A DNA stretch of 64,000 nt from the NCBI RefSeq assembly GCF_900162725.1, contig NZ_LT799418.1, positions 454,699 through 518,698 on the forward strand. The letters are read 5' to 3'. Origin of the DNA: Parabacteroides sp. Marseille-P3160. Lineage in GTDB: Bacteria > Bacteroidota > Bacteroidia > Bacteroidales > Tannerellaceae. The notes under the pieces were generated by a model. The model saw only the letters and a program-made list of their open reading frames with translations, was not told the origin of the DNA and did no database searches. Made by a program: the position numbers and the translations under genes. Shown piece after piece: positions 25,873 through 35,200 of the stretch (positions within the stretch are counted from its first letter, which is position 1; each line of letters begins with the position of its first letter).

Positions 25873-28506
25873 ATGAAGCCTTTAAATATATCTAAAAATA
25901 TATCATTAATTACCTTTTACTATTTAATAGTTCATCATAGAATTATTTTATGTAAAAAAATTAGAGTTTGCGCTTTAGTCATTATATCTATTTTCTCTGT
26001 AACGACATTAAATGCGCAGAATGAAGAAGATTCCATTCCTATTCGGTTAGGTGACATTGTAAAGAAACCGATATACGGACAAGAAAGAAAGGAACATGGT
26101 TCTCTCTATCATCGGTTATGGGGTACGCATTACGAACCATTATATTATAAACCGGTAAGTGTAAAAGCAATTAGTTTGAATTCTTTATATGGAGGATTAT
26201 CGATTCTCAGAGAATTTAAGGATTTACATACCTTAGTATTGAAGGATAAGAATGAACGTTTGTATTTACTGCGTCCACTTGGAGGGTCTACCAGTTTCTT
26301 GAACTCAAGTTTCTTTAAAAGTATTTATGATATCGACGATTTAGAGGATACTTACATTGGCGATTTCATTACGGAAGCATTTACGATTGTCCATCCGTAT
26401 GGGTTCATTGCCTCCAATCGTATGGCTAAAGATATTAACTTGATTTCCAACCGATATGATATTGCATATATTTCAACAGGTGAAGCGACAGATACGATTG
26501 CGGACGGCAGCAATATTAGAGGAAATTTGGTAACAATTACACGTTTACCTTTCACGGAACAGGAAAAGGTGTTTGCTAATGTGGAAAAACTTCTTGAAGA
26601 ATTACATAAAGGAGACACTTATGATGTCGATCAGCAACTTTACATCCGCACACGATTATTTGATATGTTGATTGGCGACTGGAATAAAATCCCCGAATCA
26701 TGGGGTTGGATTACTTCATTGAAAAATGACTCCGTTATATTTAGACCGATGGTGCTTGACCGGAACCATGCTTATCCGAAAATAGAAGGACTTTTATTTA
26801 AGCCATTGTTGGGTATGTTAGGGTTGGGCTTTATCACGAATTATGATGAAACACTGGATAATGTAAAGAAATTCAATACGCTTGGCTATGCATTGGATGT
26901 GGCTCTTACTCAAAAGAGTGGAGAGGATGTCTGGTTGGAGCAAGCCAGATATCTGAAGATTCATTTGACAGATCAGTTGATAAACAGCGCCTTTTCGGCA
27001 TTACCTAAAGAGATTCAGGATGGAGGCATTCAAGAAATAAAAAGAAAATTAATCAACCGCCGCAACCAGATAGAAGATATCGCACATCGGTATTATCTCT
27101 CATTGCAGGAAACACCTGTGATTACAGGAACGAATAATGATGACAGATTTGTATTCGGTGAAGATGAGACGGGCAATTTGCATCTGCAAATTTATAATTC
27201 AAATTCAGACCGGCCGTATTTTGATCGGCACTATTCTTCTAAATATACAAAGGAAATATGGCTTTACGGTTTAGACGGGAATGATCTGTTTGAGGGAAAC
27301 CGTCCTACCAACCGGATAAAACTATTGGTGATTGGAGGAAAAGGGATAAATGAATATGATTTTGCCCATAAGGAGAAAATCACGGTTTATGAATCCCGAT
27401 CTCAAAAAGAAAGATTGGCCGATTCATTGTCTATAAAAATGGTATATCCCAGTAATGAAGAAAATGCATTGAAGTATGATTATAAAAAACTGAGCTATAA
27501 AAAACTGTCTGTTACTCCGATCGGACTTTATGACTCTGATTTGGGTATTAATCTCGGAACATCGATTGCTTATGCTATATACGGCTTTAAAAGAGCTCCC
27601 TATACCCAATGGCATCAACTTGGTTTTGATTATATCAACGGTTTTACTTATCAGGGGATTTTTCCGGATTACGATGGGAAAAGAAGTTTCCATCTGTCGG
27701 CATTTATAGGCAGTCCCGCTTATTTCTCAAACTTTTTTGGTTATGGAAATTTAACGACAAGGAATAAAGACGAGAAAAATAAATTTAACAGGGTGCATCT
27801 GGAAAAATATGCAGTTACACCGGCATTTTATTATCAAATCGATCAAGACCAATTATTTAATATCGCAGGTTCGTTCGAGATTGATAAAGTAGATAATCCC
27901 AAAAGCAGAGACCGTTATATTAATCAAATATATAATGACGACGATGATATTTTTGATACCAAATTCTTCGTTGACCTGAACGCACGGTATGTGTTGGATA
28001 AGAAAACAAGATATGTCATCTCAAAATACAAAGTAGACCTATCTACCGGAGGAACATTAAATTTAGGAGATATGAGTCGTTTTGTTCCGTACGCAAAAGC
28101 TAATTTAAGTGTAAACGTTCACTTAATAAGTCATTTGTCCTTTGCTACAGAAGTGAATGCCAAGGCGCTATTTTCTGATAAATACGATTTCTTTCAATCC
28201 GCAACTACTGAATTAAGAGGTTTCCGTAATAATCGTTTCATCGGCAAACAATCGTTTTATCAGTTTTCCGAATTCAGATGGGATATGGGTGAATTGAATA
28301 ATAATTTCACACCGGTCGAATACGGTTTGTTCTCAGGGGTTGATTATGGGCGTGTGTGGTATCCTGGTGAAGATTCAAATAAATGGCATTCTTCCTATGG
28401 AGGTGGATTCTGGTTGACATTGTTCCGGGAATATACCGGTAAACTATCATTCTTCGCATCCAACGACGATCAGCGTTTTATGTTGCAATTGGGAATGGGA
28501 TTTTAA
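25873..28506 (+). CDS. Large outer-membrane protein: kinase-like region plus beta-barrel
   Basis: An 877-aa exported protein; a hydrophobic segment near residues 33-47 (VCALVIISIFSVTTLNA) ends in a likely cleavage site before QNEEDS. The first methionine may not be the true one. Residues 259-280 (RTRLFDMLIGDWNKIPESWG) and about 293-300 (MVLDRNHAY) match the spacing of the DmlIGDWDRHedQW and RDRdqaf motifs of Bacteroidetes outer-membrane proteins with a HipA/FAM20-like kinase fold, as I remember them. The Asp-Arg-His is replaced by Asn-Lys-Ile, so catalysis is doubtful. From about residue 540 it looks like a surface-antigen (BamA-like) barrel ending FMLQLGMGF. Substrate or role unknown. Confidence 0.7.
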   Translation: MKPLNISKNISLITFYYLIVHHRIILCKKIRVCALVIISIFSVTTLNAQNEEDSIPIRLGDIVKKPIYGQERKEHGSLYHRLWGTHYEPLYYKPVSVKAISLNSLYGGLSILREFKDLHTLVLKDKNERLYLLRPLGGSTSFLNSSFFKSIYDIDDLEDTYIGDFITEAFTIVHPYGFIASNRMAKDINLISNRYDIAYISTGEATDTIADGSNIRGNLVTITRLPFTEQEKVFANVEKLLEELHKGDTYDVDQQLYIRTRLFDMLIGDWNKIPESWGWITSLKNDSVIFRPMVLDRNHAYPKIEGLLFKPLLGMLGLGFITNYDETLDNVKKFNTLGYALDVALTQKSGEDVWLEQARYLKIHLTDQLINSAFSALPKEIQDGGIQEIKRKLINRRNQIEDIAHRYYLSLQETPVITGTNNDDRFVFGEDETGNLHLQIYNSNSDRPYFDRHYSSKYTKEIWLYGLDGNDLFEGNRPTNRIKLLVIGGKGINEYDFAHKEKITVYESRSQKERLADSLSIKMVYPSNEENALKYDYKKLSYKKLSVTPIGLYDSDLGINLGTSIAYAIYGFKRAPYTQWHQLGFDYINGFTYQGIFPDYDGKRSFHLSAFIGSPAYFSNFFGYGNLTTRNKDEKNKFNRVHLEKYAVTPAFYYQIDQDQLFNIAGSFEIDKVDNPKSRDRYINQIYNDDDDIFDTKFFVDLNARYVLDKKTRYVISKYKVDLSTGGTLNLGDMSRFVPYAKANLSVNVHLISHLSFATEVNAKALFSDKYDFFQSATTELRGFRNNRFIGKQSFYQFSEFRWDMGELNNNFTPVEYGLFSGVDYGRVWYPGEDSNKWHSSYGGGFWLTLFREYTGKLSFFASNDDQRFMLQLGMGF

Positions 28507-28625
28507 CGGAATTAGGGTACGTACTATAATACATCAGTAAAAGATGTAACTTATTTTGCTTTTTGTGTAATACAATCTAATTCATTAATTCTCATCTTTG
28601 AGTTTAATTCATACTTTTAATAATT

Positions 28626-28763
28626 ATGTCAAAAGAAGATAGAGGAAAAGACCGAGCGGATAAAAAAGCTCCTCAAAAGAACTTGAAAGAAAAGCGGGCG
28701 GAGAAAGCCAGTAAACGGGCAGATAAAAACAAAAAGGGATTAGATGATTTGAAGATCAAATAA
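28626..28763 (+). CDS. 45-aa highly charged basic protein
   Basis: Short gene starting MSKEDRGKDRADKKAP and ending GLDDLKIK. About half the residues are Lys, Arg, Asp or Glu; no aromatic residue and no membrane segment. Preceded by 119 bp with CATCTTTG (28590s), close to a -7 box, and followed by GGAGGATTTTTT. Small charged proteins of this type accompany stress genes in Bacteroidales, but no family is recognised. It stands alone after the outer-membrane protein gene. Confidence 0.6.
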   Translation: MSKEDRGKDRADKKAPQKNLKEKRAEKASKRADKNKKGLDDLKIK

Positions 28764-28992
28764 GGAGGATTTTTTCGATCTTCTTTATTCAATCCACATT
28801 TCTACAGAGTGTTCGAGTGTTACATTTTTACAATTGAATATCGCACAATTTACAGATTTTCAATATTGACTGTTCTTTTCTGTCCATGTATTGTCATGTA
28901 TTATAAAGATGATAGAGTAATACTTGTTATCTTCTTAAACTGATTAGATAAACACGTAATATCTCTGTAATTCTACTTGTTCCATGACTATA

Positions 28993-31218
28993 TCAGGTAT
29001 TCAGACGCTCGACGGTCTTTACGCCTCTCACTGTCCGGATCTTTTTGGTCAGGACGTTCAATGCAGAGGTGTCTTTCACGGTAACAGTAAAATTTCCCTG
29101 GAAAAGCCCGTCCGTCGAATCAATCTTCAGGGAACGGAGGGAAGCGCCGTTCTCCTTGCTGATGACCGAAGTGATATTGGTAACGATACCGATATCGTCA
29201 TGCCCGACGACGCGGAGCGTGATACTGTATCCGTTTTCGCCTTTGCCGCTCCATTTTGCCTGAATGATACGGTAGCTGAAGCGGTTGAACATGCTTTGTG
29301 CATTGGGGCAGTCCATCCGGTGAATCTTGATGCCCTGGGTAGACACAAAGCCGAATACTTCGTCCCCGTAAATCGGATTACAGCATTTGGCCAGCTTATA
29401 TTCTATGCCGGTCAGGTTCTTGTCAATCACCAGTACATCCTGCTGCGACGTGATCTCTTCCGCTTCCGTTTTGGCGATGAACTGTTCGGCGCTACGTATT
29501 TCGATGCGTTCATTGATCTCTTTCTCCTTGCGTTCCAGTTCCAGAAACTCATCGATCACATGGTTCACATCCAGCCTTTCTTCTGCGATTTCCATATAGA
29601 AGTCGGTAACGGTACGGTAACCCTTCTTTTTGATCAGGCGCATCAGGATGGGTTCTTCAAAATCGATTTTCCGATTTTTGAAACGCCTTTGGAGCGTCTC
29701 TTTGGCAAACTCGGCCGTTTTTGCGAGCTCTTCCCGCAGCGCTTGCTTTATCTTGGAGCGGGCCTTGGAGGTGACGACGAACGAAAGCCAGTCCTGTTTT
29801 GGCGACTGGGTAGGAGAGGTGACGACTTCCACGGTATCCCCGTTCGTCAGCACATATTTAATGGGGACATTCTTCCCGTTTACTTTTCCGGATACACATT
29901 TGCTGCCTAATTTCGAATGGATGCAAAAGGCGAAGTCCAATACGGTCGCTCCTTTTGCCAACTTGATCAGTTCGCCGGTCGGTGTGAAGACATAGATTTC
30001 ATCCTGATAGAGATCCATTTTAAACTCCTTCATCACCTCCATCGGATTGGAGCTTTGTGTTTCCAGCATACCCCGGACATCATTAAGGAATTCATCCAAT
30101 CCGCGTTCCTCCCGGATGCCCTTGTATTTCCAATGGGCGGCCAGGCCCCGTTCGGCAATCTCGTCCATCCGTTGCGTCCGGATTTGCACCTCCACCCAAC
30201 GGTTTTCAGGCCCCATGACGGTGATATGCAGGCTTTCGTACCCGTTGCTTTTCGGGATCGATATCCAGTCTTTCATTCGTTTTGGATTCGGCTGGTACAT
30301 ATCCGTAACGATGGAATAGACCTGCCAGCATTCCGAACGTTCCTTTTCCGGAGGAGCGTCCAGCACAATGCGGATCGCAAAGAGATCGTAGATGTTTTCG
30401 AAATCGATATTCTGTTTTTTCAGCTTATTGTTGATCGAATAGATAGACTTTGTACGCCCCTTGATGTCAAATGTCAAGCCACTCTCCTGCAGCTTCTTCC
30501 GAATCGGATCGATGAAGAGAGCGATATATGCATCCCGCGAGCGTTTCGTCTGGTTCAGTTTTTTCTTTATATAATTATATTGCTTCGGGTCGGTATACTT
30601 CAGCGTCAGGTCTTCGAGTTCGCTCTTGATTTGATACAGCCCCAGGCGGTGAGCCAGCGGAGCATACAGAAAAGATACCTCCGTTGCCATGCGTATCCGG
30701 TCTTTTTCATCCTTTATCTGTTTCCCCAGGCGCATCATACAGAGGCGGTCGGCAATCATGATCAATATCACGCGGACATCTTCTGCGAATGAGAAAAGCA
30801 GATGGGGAAAGTTCTCCGAGTCGATCGCCGTATTGCGGGCATACAAGCTGGAAGTCTTCAACAGCCGGCTGATAATTAAAGCCACATCTTCATTGAAAGT
30901 CTTTTCGACATCTTCCAGGGTAATCGCTTTTTTCAGGACCGGGCGGTAAAGGAGGACAGCCAGGACGGAAGTCCTCTTCAGGCCGATATCGACCGTCGCG
31001 ATCAACGCCGTTTCGATATTGCGCAGGAGTCCGTTGATGCCGTTTCGGTCCCGTCCGTAAAAATCCAGCGAAACCATATGCTGCGTCAACTTCCGCATTT
31101 TACGAATATCTTCAGGCTCCAAGCAGGAATATAGATGCCTGAGCAAAAGCCGGTATTTGGAGAAAAAGACCTTTTTCTCTTCCGGGGTAAAAAAATCTTT
31201 TACGCTTTCGGTATTCAT
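28993..31218 (-). CDS. relA: RelA-type (p)ppGpp synthetase with inactive HD domain
   Basis: RelA/SpoT homologue of 741 aa. The HD hydrolase domain lacks its signature: residues 85-97 read VLAVLLYRPVLKK where active enzymes have ALLHDVVED, and ADRLCMMR replaces ADRLHNMR. The synthetase domain is intact (GRTKSIYSI at 254, YDLFAIRI at 277, RMKDWISIPKSNGYESLH at 314, EVQIRT at 343). A TGS domain (about 410-470) and C-terminal ACT domain (about 665-740) follow. So it should make (p)ppGpp from GTP/GDP and ATP but not degrade it; a bifunctional partner is expected elsewhere in the genome. Confidence 0.93.
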   Translation of the reverse strand: MNTESVKDFFTPEEKKVFFSKYRLLLRHLYSCLEPEDIRKMRKLTQHMVSLDFYGRDRNGINGLLRNIETALIATVDIGLKRTSVLAVLLYRPVLKKAITLEDVEKTFNEDVALIISRLLKTSSLYARNTAIDSENFPHLLFSFAEDVRVILIMIADRLCMMRLGKQIKDEKDRIRMATEVSFLYAPLAHRLGLYQIKSELEDLTLKYTDPKQYNYIKKKLNQTKRSRDAYIALFIDPIRKKLQESGLTFDIKGRTKSIYSINNKLKKQNIDFENIYDLFAIRIVLDAPPEKERSECWQVYSIVTDMYQPNPKRMKDWISIPKSNGYESLHITVMGPENRWVEVQIRTQRMDEIAERGLAAHWKYKGIREERGLDEFLNDVRGMLETQSSNPMEVMKEFKMDLYQDEIYVFTPTGELIKLAKGATVLDFAFCIHSKLGSKCVSGKVNGKNVPIKYVLTNGDTVEVVTSPTQSPKQDWLSFVVTSKARSKIKQALREELAKTAEFAKETLQRRFKNRKIDFEEPILMRLIKKKGYRTVTDFYMEIAEERLDVNHVIDEFLELERKEKEINERIEIRSAEQFIAKTEAEEITSQQDVLVIDKNLTGIEYKLAKCCNPIYGDEVFGFVSTQGIKIHRMDCPNAQSMFNRFSYRIIQAKWSGKGENGYSITLRVVGHDDIGIVTNITSVISKENGASLRSLKIDSTDGLFQGNFTVTVKDTSALNVLTKKIRTVRGVKTVERLNT

Positions 31219-31371
31219 AGATATAGGATAATAACTGAGATTATTCTAATGTAAAAGTATCTTTTTTCCCTGAATAAAGCCGTATTTATTGCAGTATTTT
31301 ATACATTTGTACAAAAAGTTATCATTCAATAAATTCGTTGGAATCTATAGGTAAATTAAATACAAATTATC

Positions 31372-32898
31372 ATGCTAACCGAAAGCGATCTGAATCTCTT
31401 GAAAGAGAAGAATATCTCAGAAGAACAAATCAAAGAGCAGTTGTCCTGTTTTGAGAAAGGATTCCCTTTTCTTGAAATTATATCGTCCGCCTCTTCTGGA
31501 AAAGGAATACGGGTTTTATCCAATGAAGACAAGTCCGCTTATCTGCAAGTATGGGATGAATACCTGACGCAGCGCCGGAAAATAGAAAAGTTCGTTCCGG
31601 CTTCCGGAGCCGCCAGCCGGATGTTTAAGGGGCTGTTTGAATTCCTTTCTTCAAAGAAAGAGGCTCCTGAAACAGAGTTTGAGAAAACTTTTTTTGAAGG
31701 AATCAGCCGTTTTGCCTTTTATAAGGCGTTGAATGAAGTTTGCCTCAAGAATGAAGAAAGCGATGTTCTTAGCCTGATGGAGCAGGGACGCTATAAGGAT
31801 ATCGTACGGAATTTATTGGAAGAAGACGGACTGGGTTACGGCCAGTTACCCAAAGGCCTGCTCCTTTTCCACTCTTACCAAACGGGGCCGCGGACAGCCA
31901 TGGAAGAGCATCTGGCGGAGGGAGCCATGTACGCTAAGAACGAAACCGGACAAGTTTACATTCATTTTACCGTTTCACCGGAACATCTCAAGTTTTTCGA
32001 GGCATTGGTGAAAAAAAAGCAGAAATTTTATGAAGAGAAGTTTTCGGTGGTCTATTCCATTTCCTTCAGTACACAAAAAAACAGTACTGATACGATTGCC
32101 GTAGATCTGCAGAACCATCCCTTCCGGGATGCCAAAGGAAACCTGTTCTTCCGCCCGGGAGGCCATGGCGCCTTGATCAGCAACCTGAATGAACTGGATG
32201 CCGATGTGGTATTCATAAAGAACATAGATAATGTGGTTCCCGACAATCTGAAGGGATCGACCGTGATTTACAAAAAAGTGTTGGCCGGTGTCCTGATAGC
32301 CATACAGCGAAAGATATTCGACTACCTGCGCCTGATAAAAAGTGGAAAGTATTCGCATAAGCAGGTGGAAGAAATGATTCATTTCCTTCAGGACGAACTG
32401 AATATCCGGAATCCGGAGACGAAATTGCTGGAGGATGCCGAATTGATCCTTTATATCCGGCGCAAACTCCTCCGACCGATCCGCGTCTGCGGGATGGTGA
32501 AGAATATAGGTGAACCGGGAGGCGGCCCTTTCTTTGCCGTTAATCCGGACGGAACCGTCTCCTTGCAAATACTGGAAAGCAATCAGATTGACATGCGCGA
32601 TCCGGAAAAGAAAGCCTTGTTTGAACAAGGTACCCACTTCAATCCGGTGGATCTAGTCTGCGCTTTGAAAGACCCGGAGGGTAACTCCTACCATTTGCCG
32701 GACTTCGTGGATAAGAATACCGGTTTTATTTCCCATAAAAGCAAAGACGGCCGGGAACTGAAAGCGCTGGAGCTTCCGGGGCTTTGGAACGGGGCGATGA
32801 GCGATTGGAATACGATTTTCGTAGAAGTCCCCATCGGGACGTTCAATCCGGTAAAGGCGGTGAACGATCTGCTTCGCCCGGAACACCAAGTATCTTAG
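31372..32898 (+). CDS. DUF4301 protein
   Basis: A 508-aa cytosolic protein matching the Bacteroidetes DUF4301 family: PASGAASRMFKGLFEFL near residue 78, FHSYQTGPRTAMEEHL, FHFTVSPEHLKFF-like stretch, FRPGGHGALISNLNELD, VFIKNIDNVVPDN and GEPGGGPFF. The glycine-rich PASGAASRM and the FIKNIDNV segment recall nucleotide-sugar-transferase-like folds, but no activity has been shown to my knowledge. Divergent from relA with 153 bp between; TACATTTG at 31302-31309 is a candidate -7 box. Confidence 0.88.
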   Translation: MLTESDLNLLKEKNISEEQIKEQLSCFEKGFPFLEIISSASSGKGIRVLSNEDKSAYLQVWDEYLTQRRKIEKFVPASGAASRMFKGLFEFLSSKKEAPETEFEKTFFEGISRFAFYKALNEVCLKNEESDVLSLMEQGRYKDIVRNLLEEDGLGYGQLPKGLLLFHSYQTGPRTAMEEHLAEGAMYAKNETGQVYIHFTVSPEHLKFFEALVKKKQKFYEEKFSVVYSISFSTQKNSTDTIAVDLQNHPFRDAKGNLFFRPGGHGALISNLNELDADVVFIKNIDNVVPDNLKGSTVIYKKVLAGVLIAIQRKIFDYLRLIKSGKYSHKQVEEMIHFLQDELNIRNPETKLLEDAELILYIRRKLLRPIRVCGMVKNIGEPGGGPFFAVNPDGTVSLQILESNQIDMRDPEKKALFEQGTHFNPVDLVCALKDPEGNSYHLPDFVDKNTGFISHKSKDGRELKALELPGLWNGAMSDWNTIFVEVPIGTFNPVKAVNDLLRPEHQVS

Positions 32899-32935
32899 CC
32901 TTCCGCTGTCCGTCGGACGGATTAATAAAAGAAAG

Positions 32936-33832
32936 ATGAATAAGATTATTGAATGCGTACCGAACTTCAGCGAAGGATGCGATCCGGAAAAGATCGACCG
33001 GATCGTGCAGGCCTTTCGCGCGAAAGAAGGCGTAAAACTATTGGACTATAGTGCAGACCGAGACCATAACCGCATGGTAGTAACCGTGGTCGGCGAACCG
33101 GAACCCTTGAAGCAAGCCGTCATTGAAGCGATCGGAACGGCCGCCCGATTGATTGACCTGACTCGCCACCGGGGGGAACATCCTCGCTTGGGAGCGACCG
33201 ACGTCGTCCCCTTCATCCCGATTAAAAATGCAACAATGGAGGAAGTTGTCGCTTTATCGAAAACCGTTGCCCAAGAGGCGGCGGAACGCTACGGCATTCC
33301 GATGTTCCTTTATGAAAAGTCGGCTTCTGCTCCGCATCGCGAGAACCTGGCCGAAGTCCGCCGGAACGAATTCGAAGGGCTGGCCGAAAAGATGAAACAA
33401 CCGGAATGGAAGCCGGATTTCGGGCCGGACATACCGCATCCTACGGCTGGTGCTACGGTGATCGGCGCAAGGATGCCTCTGATCGCCTACAATATAAACC
33501 TGAATACCGACTGCCTGGAGATTGCGAAGCAGATCGCAAAGAAAGTCCGTTATATCGGAGGCGGCTTGCGCTTTTGCAAAGCGATGGGCGTTGAATTGAA
33601 GGAAAGGCATATCGTGCAGGTCTCTATGAACTTAACTGACTACACCCGGACTTCCCTCTACCAAGCTCACGAACTGGTCCGCCTGGAGGCCAAACGCTAT
33701 GGAGTTAGCGTAATCGGTGGAGAGCTCATCGGGCTGCTTCCACTGGCAGCCTTGGTGGATACCGCTGCCTACTATCTGGGGCTGGAAAACTTTTCCGTCC
33801 GCCAGGTTCTCGAATCCCATCTGATGGAGTAA
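32936..33832 (+). CDS. ftcD: Glutamate formimidoyltransferase
   Basis: Transfers the formimino group of formiminoglutamate to tetrahydrofolate in histidine breakdown; 298 aa, which is the transferase part only (no fused cyclodeaminase). Family motifs: MNKIIECVPNFSEGCD at the N terminus, DRDHNRMVVTVVGEP, RHRGEHPRLGATDVVPFIP, and HPTAGATVIGARMPLIAYN. The other histidine-utilisation genes (hutH, hutU, hutI, fchA), which often adjoin it in Bacteroidales, are absent from both sides. Starts 37 bp after the DUF4301 gene and may be co-transcribed. Confidence 0.94.
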   Translation: MNKIIECVPNFSEGCDPEKIDRIVQAFRAKEGVKLLDYSADRDHNRMVVTVVGEPEPLKQAVIEAIGTAARLIDLTRHRGEHPRLGATDVVPFIPIKNATMEEVVALSKTVAQEAAERYGIPMFLYEKSASAPHRENLAEVRRNEFEGLAEKMKQPEWKPDFGPDIPHPTAGATVIGARMPLIAYNINLNTDCLEIAKQIAKKVRYIGGGLRFCKAMGVELKERHIVQVSMNLTDYTRTSLYQAHELVRLEAKRYGVSVIGGELIGLLPLAALVDTAAYYLGLENFSVRQVLESHLME

Positions 33833-34088
33833 TCGAACAATACGATTCTCTGTCCGATTTTCATGGATAGCCGCCCATTCGTTTTTAACCATAAAACTTG
33901 CATTCAAGAAGGCTTTTGCACGGAGGATTATCGGGATGAGGTTTTTGTTGCCTCCCTTAAGGATAGAGCGTCTTTACGTTTTTTAAGGAAGAGGGCGGTT
34001 AAACCTTTTAGGAAATTTTTGATCTAAACGTGAATGCTGTTTGCGAACAGCCCAAAATACCTTAGTTTTATCTTATACAAGAAAAAAG

Positions 34089-35186
34089 ATGGCACATCGA
34101 ACAAAATGGGTTATAATAGGGGCGATTCTATTACTGATTGTCGGAATGATAGCTTATCCGTATGTGAGGAGAATGATGAAGGCGAAGCAAGAAGGCTTGA
34201 CCATCGCTCCTTCTTCCAAAGCGGCTACGAATCAAAGAACTTTGAATATCAATGCGGAAGTACTAAGGCATCAGACATTAACAGACAAGATTATCAGCAC
34301 CGGCAGCACGATTCCGGACGAAGAGGTTGATCTTTCATTCGAAGCTTCCGGCAAGATTGTTGCAATTCATTTTAAGGAAGGCACTCATGTACATAAAGGC
34401 GAATTGCTGGCAAAGATCAATGATGCTCCGCTGCAAGCCCAATTAAAGAAGTTGGAAGCTCAACTTCCGTTGGCAAAAGACCGGATGTTCCGCCAGCGCA
34501 CTCTTTTGGAGAGGGATGCGGTCAGCCAGGAGGCCTTCGAACAGGTCAGTACCGAATATGAGAAACTGATGGCCGATATTGATTTGGTGAAAGCCAATAT
34601 AGCCCAGACCGAATTACGTGCTCCTTTCGATGGCGTCATCGGATTGCGTTTTGTTAGTGAAGGAGCTTATACCTCCCCCACGACTGTGATTGCCAAGCTG
34701 ACCAAAATATCCCCGCTGAAAATAGAGTTTTCCGTTCCCGAAAGTTATGCTTCCGAAGTGAAAGAAGGAACGTCCATTATTTTCCGGATGTTGACTTCCG
34801 GCGGACTGATGAATGAATATAAGGCAACAATCTATGCGGTAGAAAGTATTATCGAAGAAAGTACCCGCAGCCTGAAAGTTCGCGCCCGTTATCCGAATCC
34901 CGGAGAACATATATTGCCCGGTCGCTATGCCTCCATCGAAATTATGAAGCGCGAGATTAAGGATGCGCTTACGATTCCGAGCGAAGCGTTGATCCCGGAA
35001 ATGGGAAAAGATATTGTGTATCTTTATCGAAACGGAGTGGCGCAGCCGGTTGAAATTATCATCGGTTTGCGTACCGAAAGCCGGCTACAAGTTCTTCAGG
35101 GAGTTTCTCCGGGTGATACGTTGATTACGTCGGGAGTCATGCAATTGCGTACCGGTATGCCTGTCTCGATTGAGAATATGAAATAA
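34089..35186 (+). CDS. RND efflux periplasmic adaptor protein
   Basis: Membrane-fusion protein of a tripartite efflux pump; 365 aa. One N-terminal membrane anchor (WVIIGAILLLIVGMIAYPY), a lipoyl/barrel-sandwich half (KIVAIHFKEGTHVHKGELLA), a short coiled-coil hairpin (LKKLEAQLPLAKDRMFRQRT onwards), the returning half (TELRAPFDGVIG) and beta-barrel and membrane-proximal domains. The frame begins at a TTG (34041), but ATG 34089 gives MAHRTKW and is preferred. 14 bp separate it from the transporter gene. Confidence 0.94.
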   Translation: MAHRTKWVIIGAILLLIVGMIAYPYVRRMMKAKQEGLTIAPSSKAATNQRTLNINAEVLRHQTLTDKIISTGSTIPDEEVDLSFEASGKIVAIHFKEGTHVHKGELLAKINDAPLQAQLKKLEAQLPLAKDRMFRQRTLLERDAVSQEAFEQVSTEYEKLMADIDLVKANIAQTELRAPFDGVIGLRFVSEGAYTSPTTVIAKLTKISPLKIEFSVPESYASEVKEGTSIIFRMLTSGGLMNEYKATIYAVESIIEESTRSLKVRARYPNPGEHILPGRYASIEIMKREIKDALTIPSEALIPEMGKDIVYLYRNGVAQPVEIIIGLRTESRLQVLQGVSPGDTLITSGVMQLRTGMPVSIENMK

Positions 35187-35200
35187 AGGGAAAGAAAACG

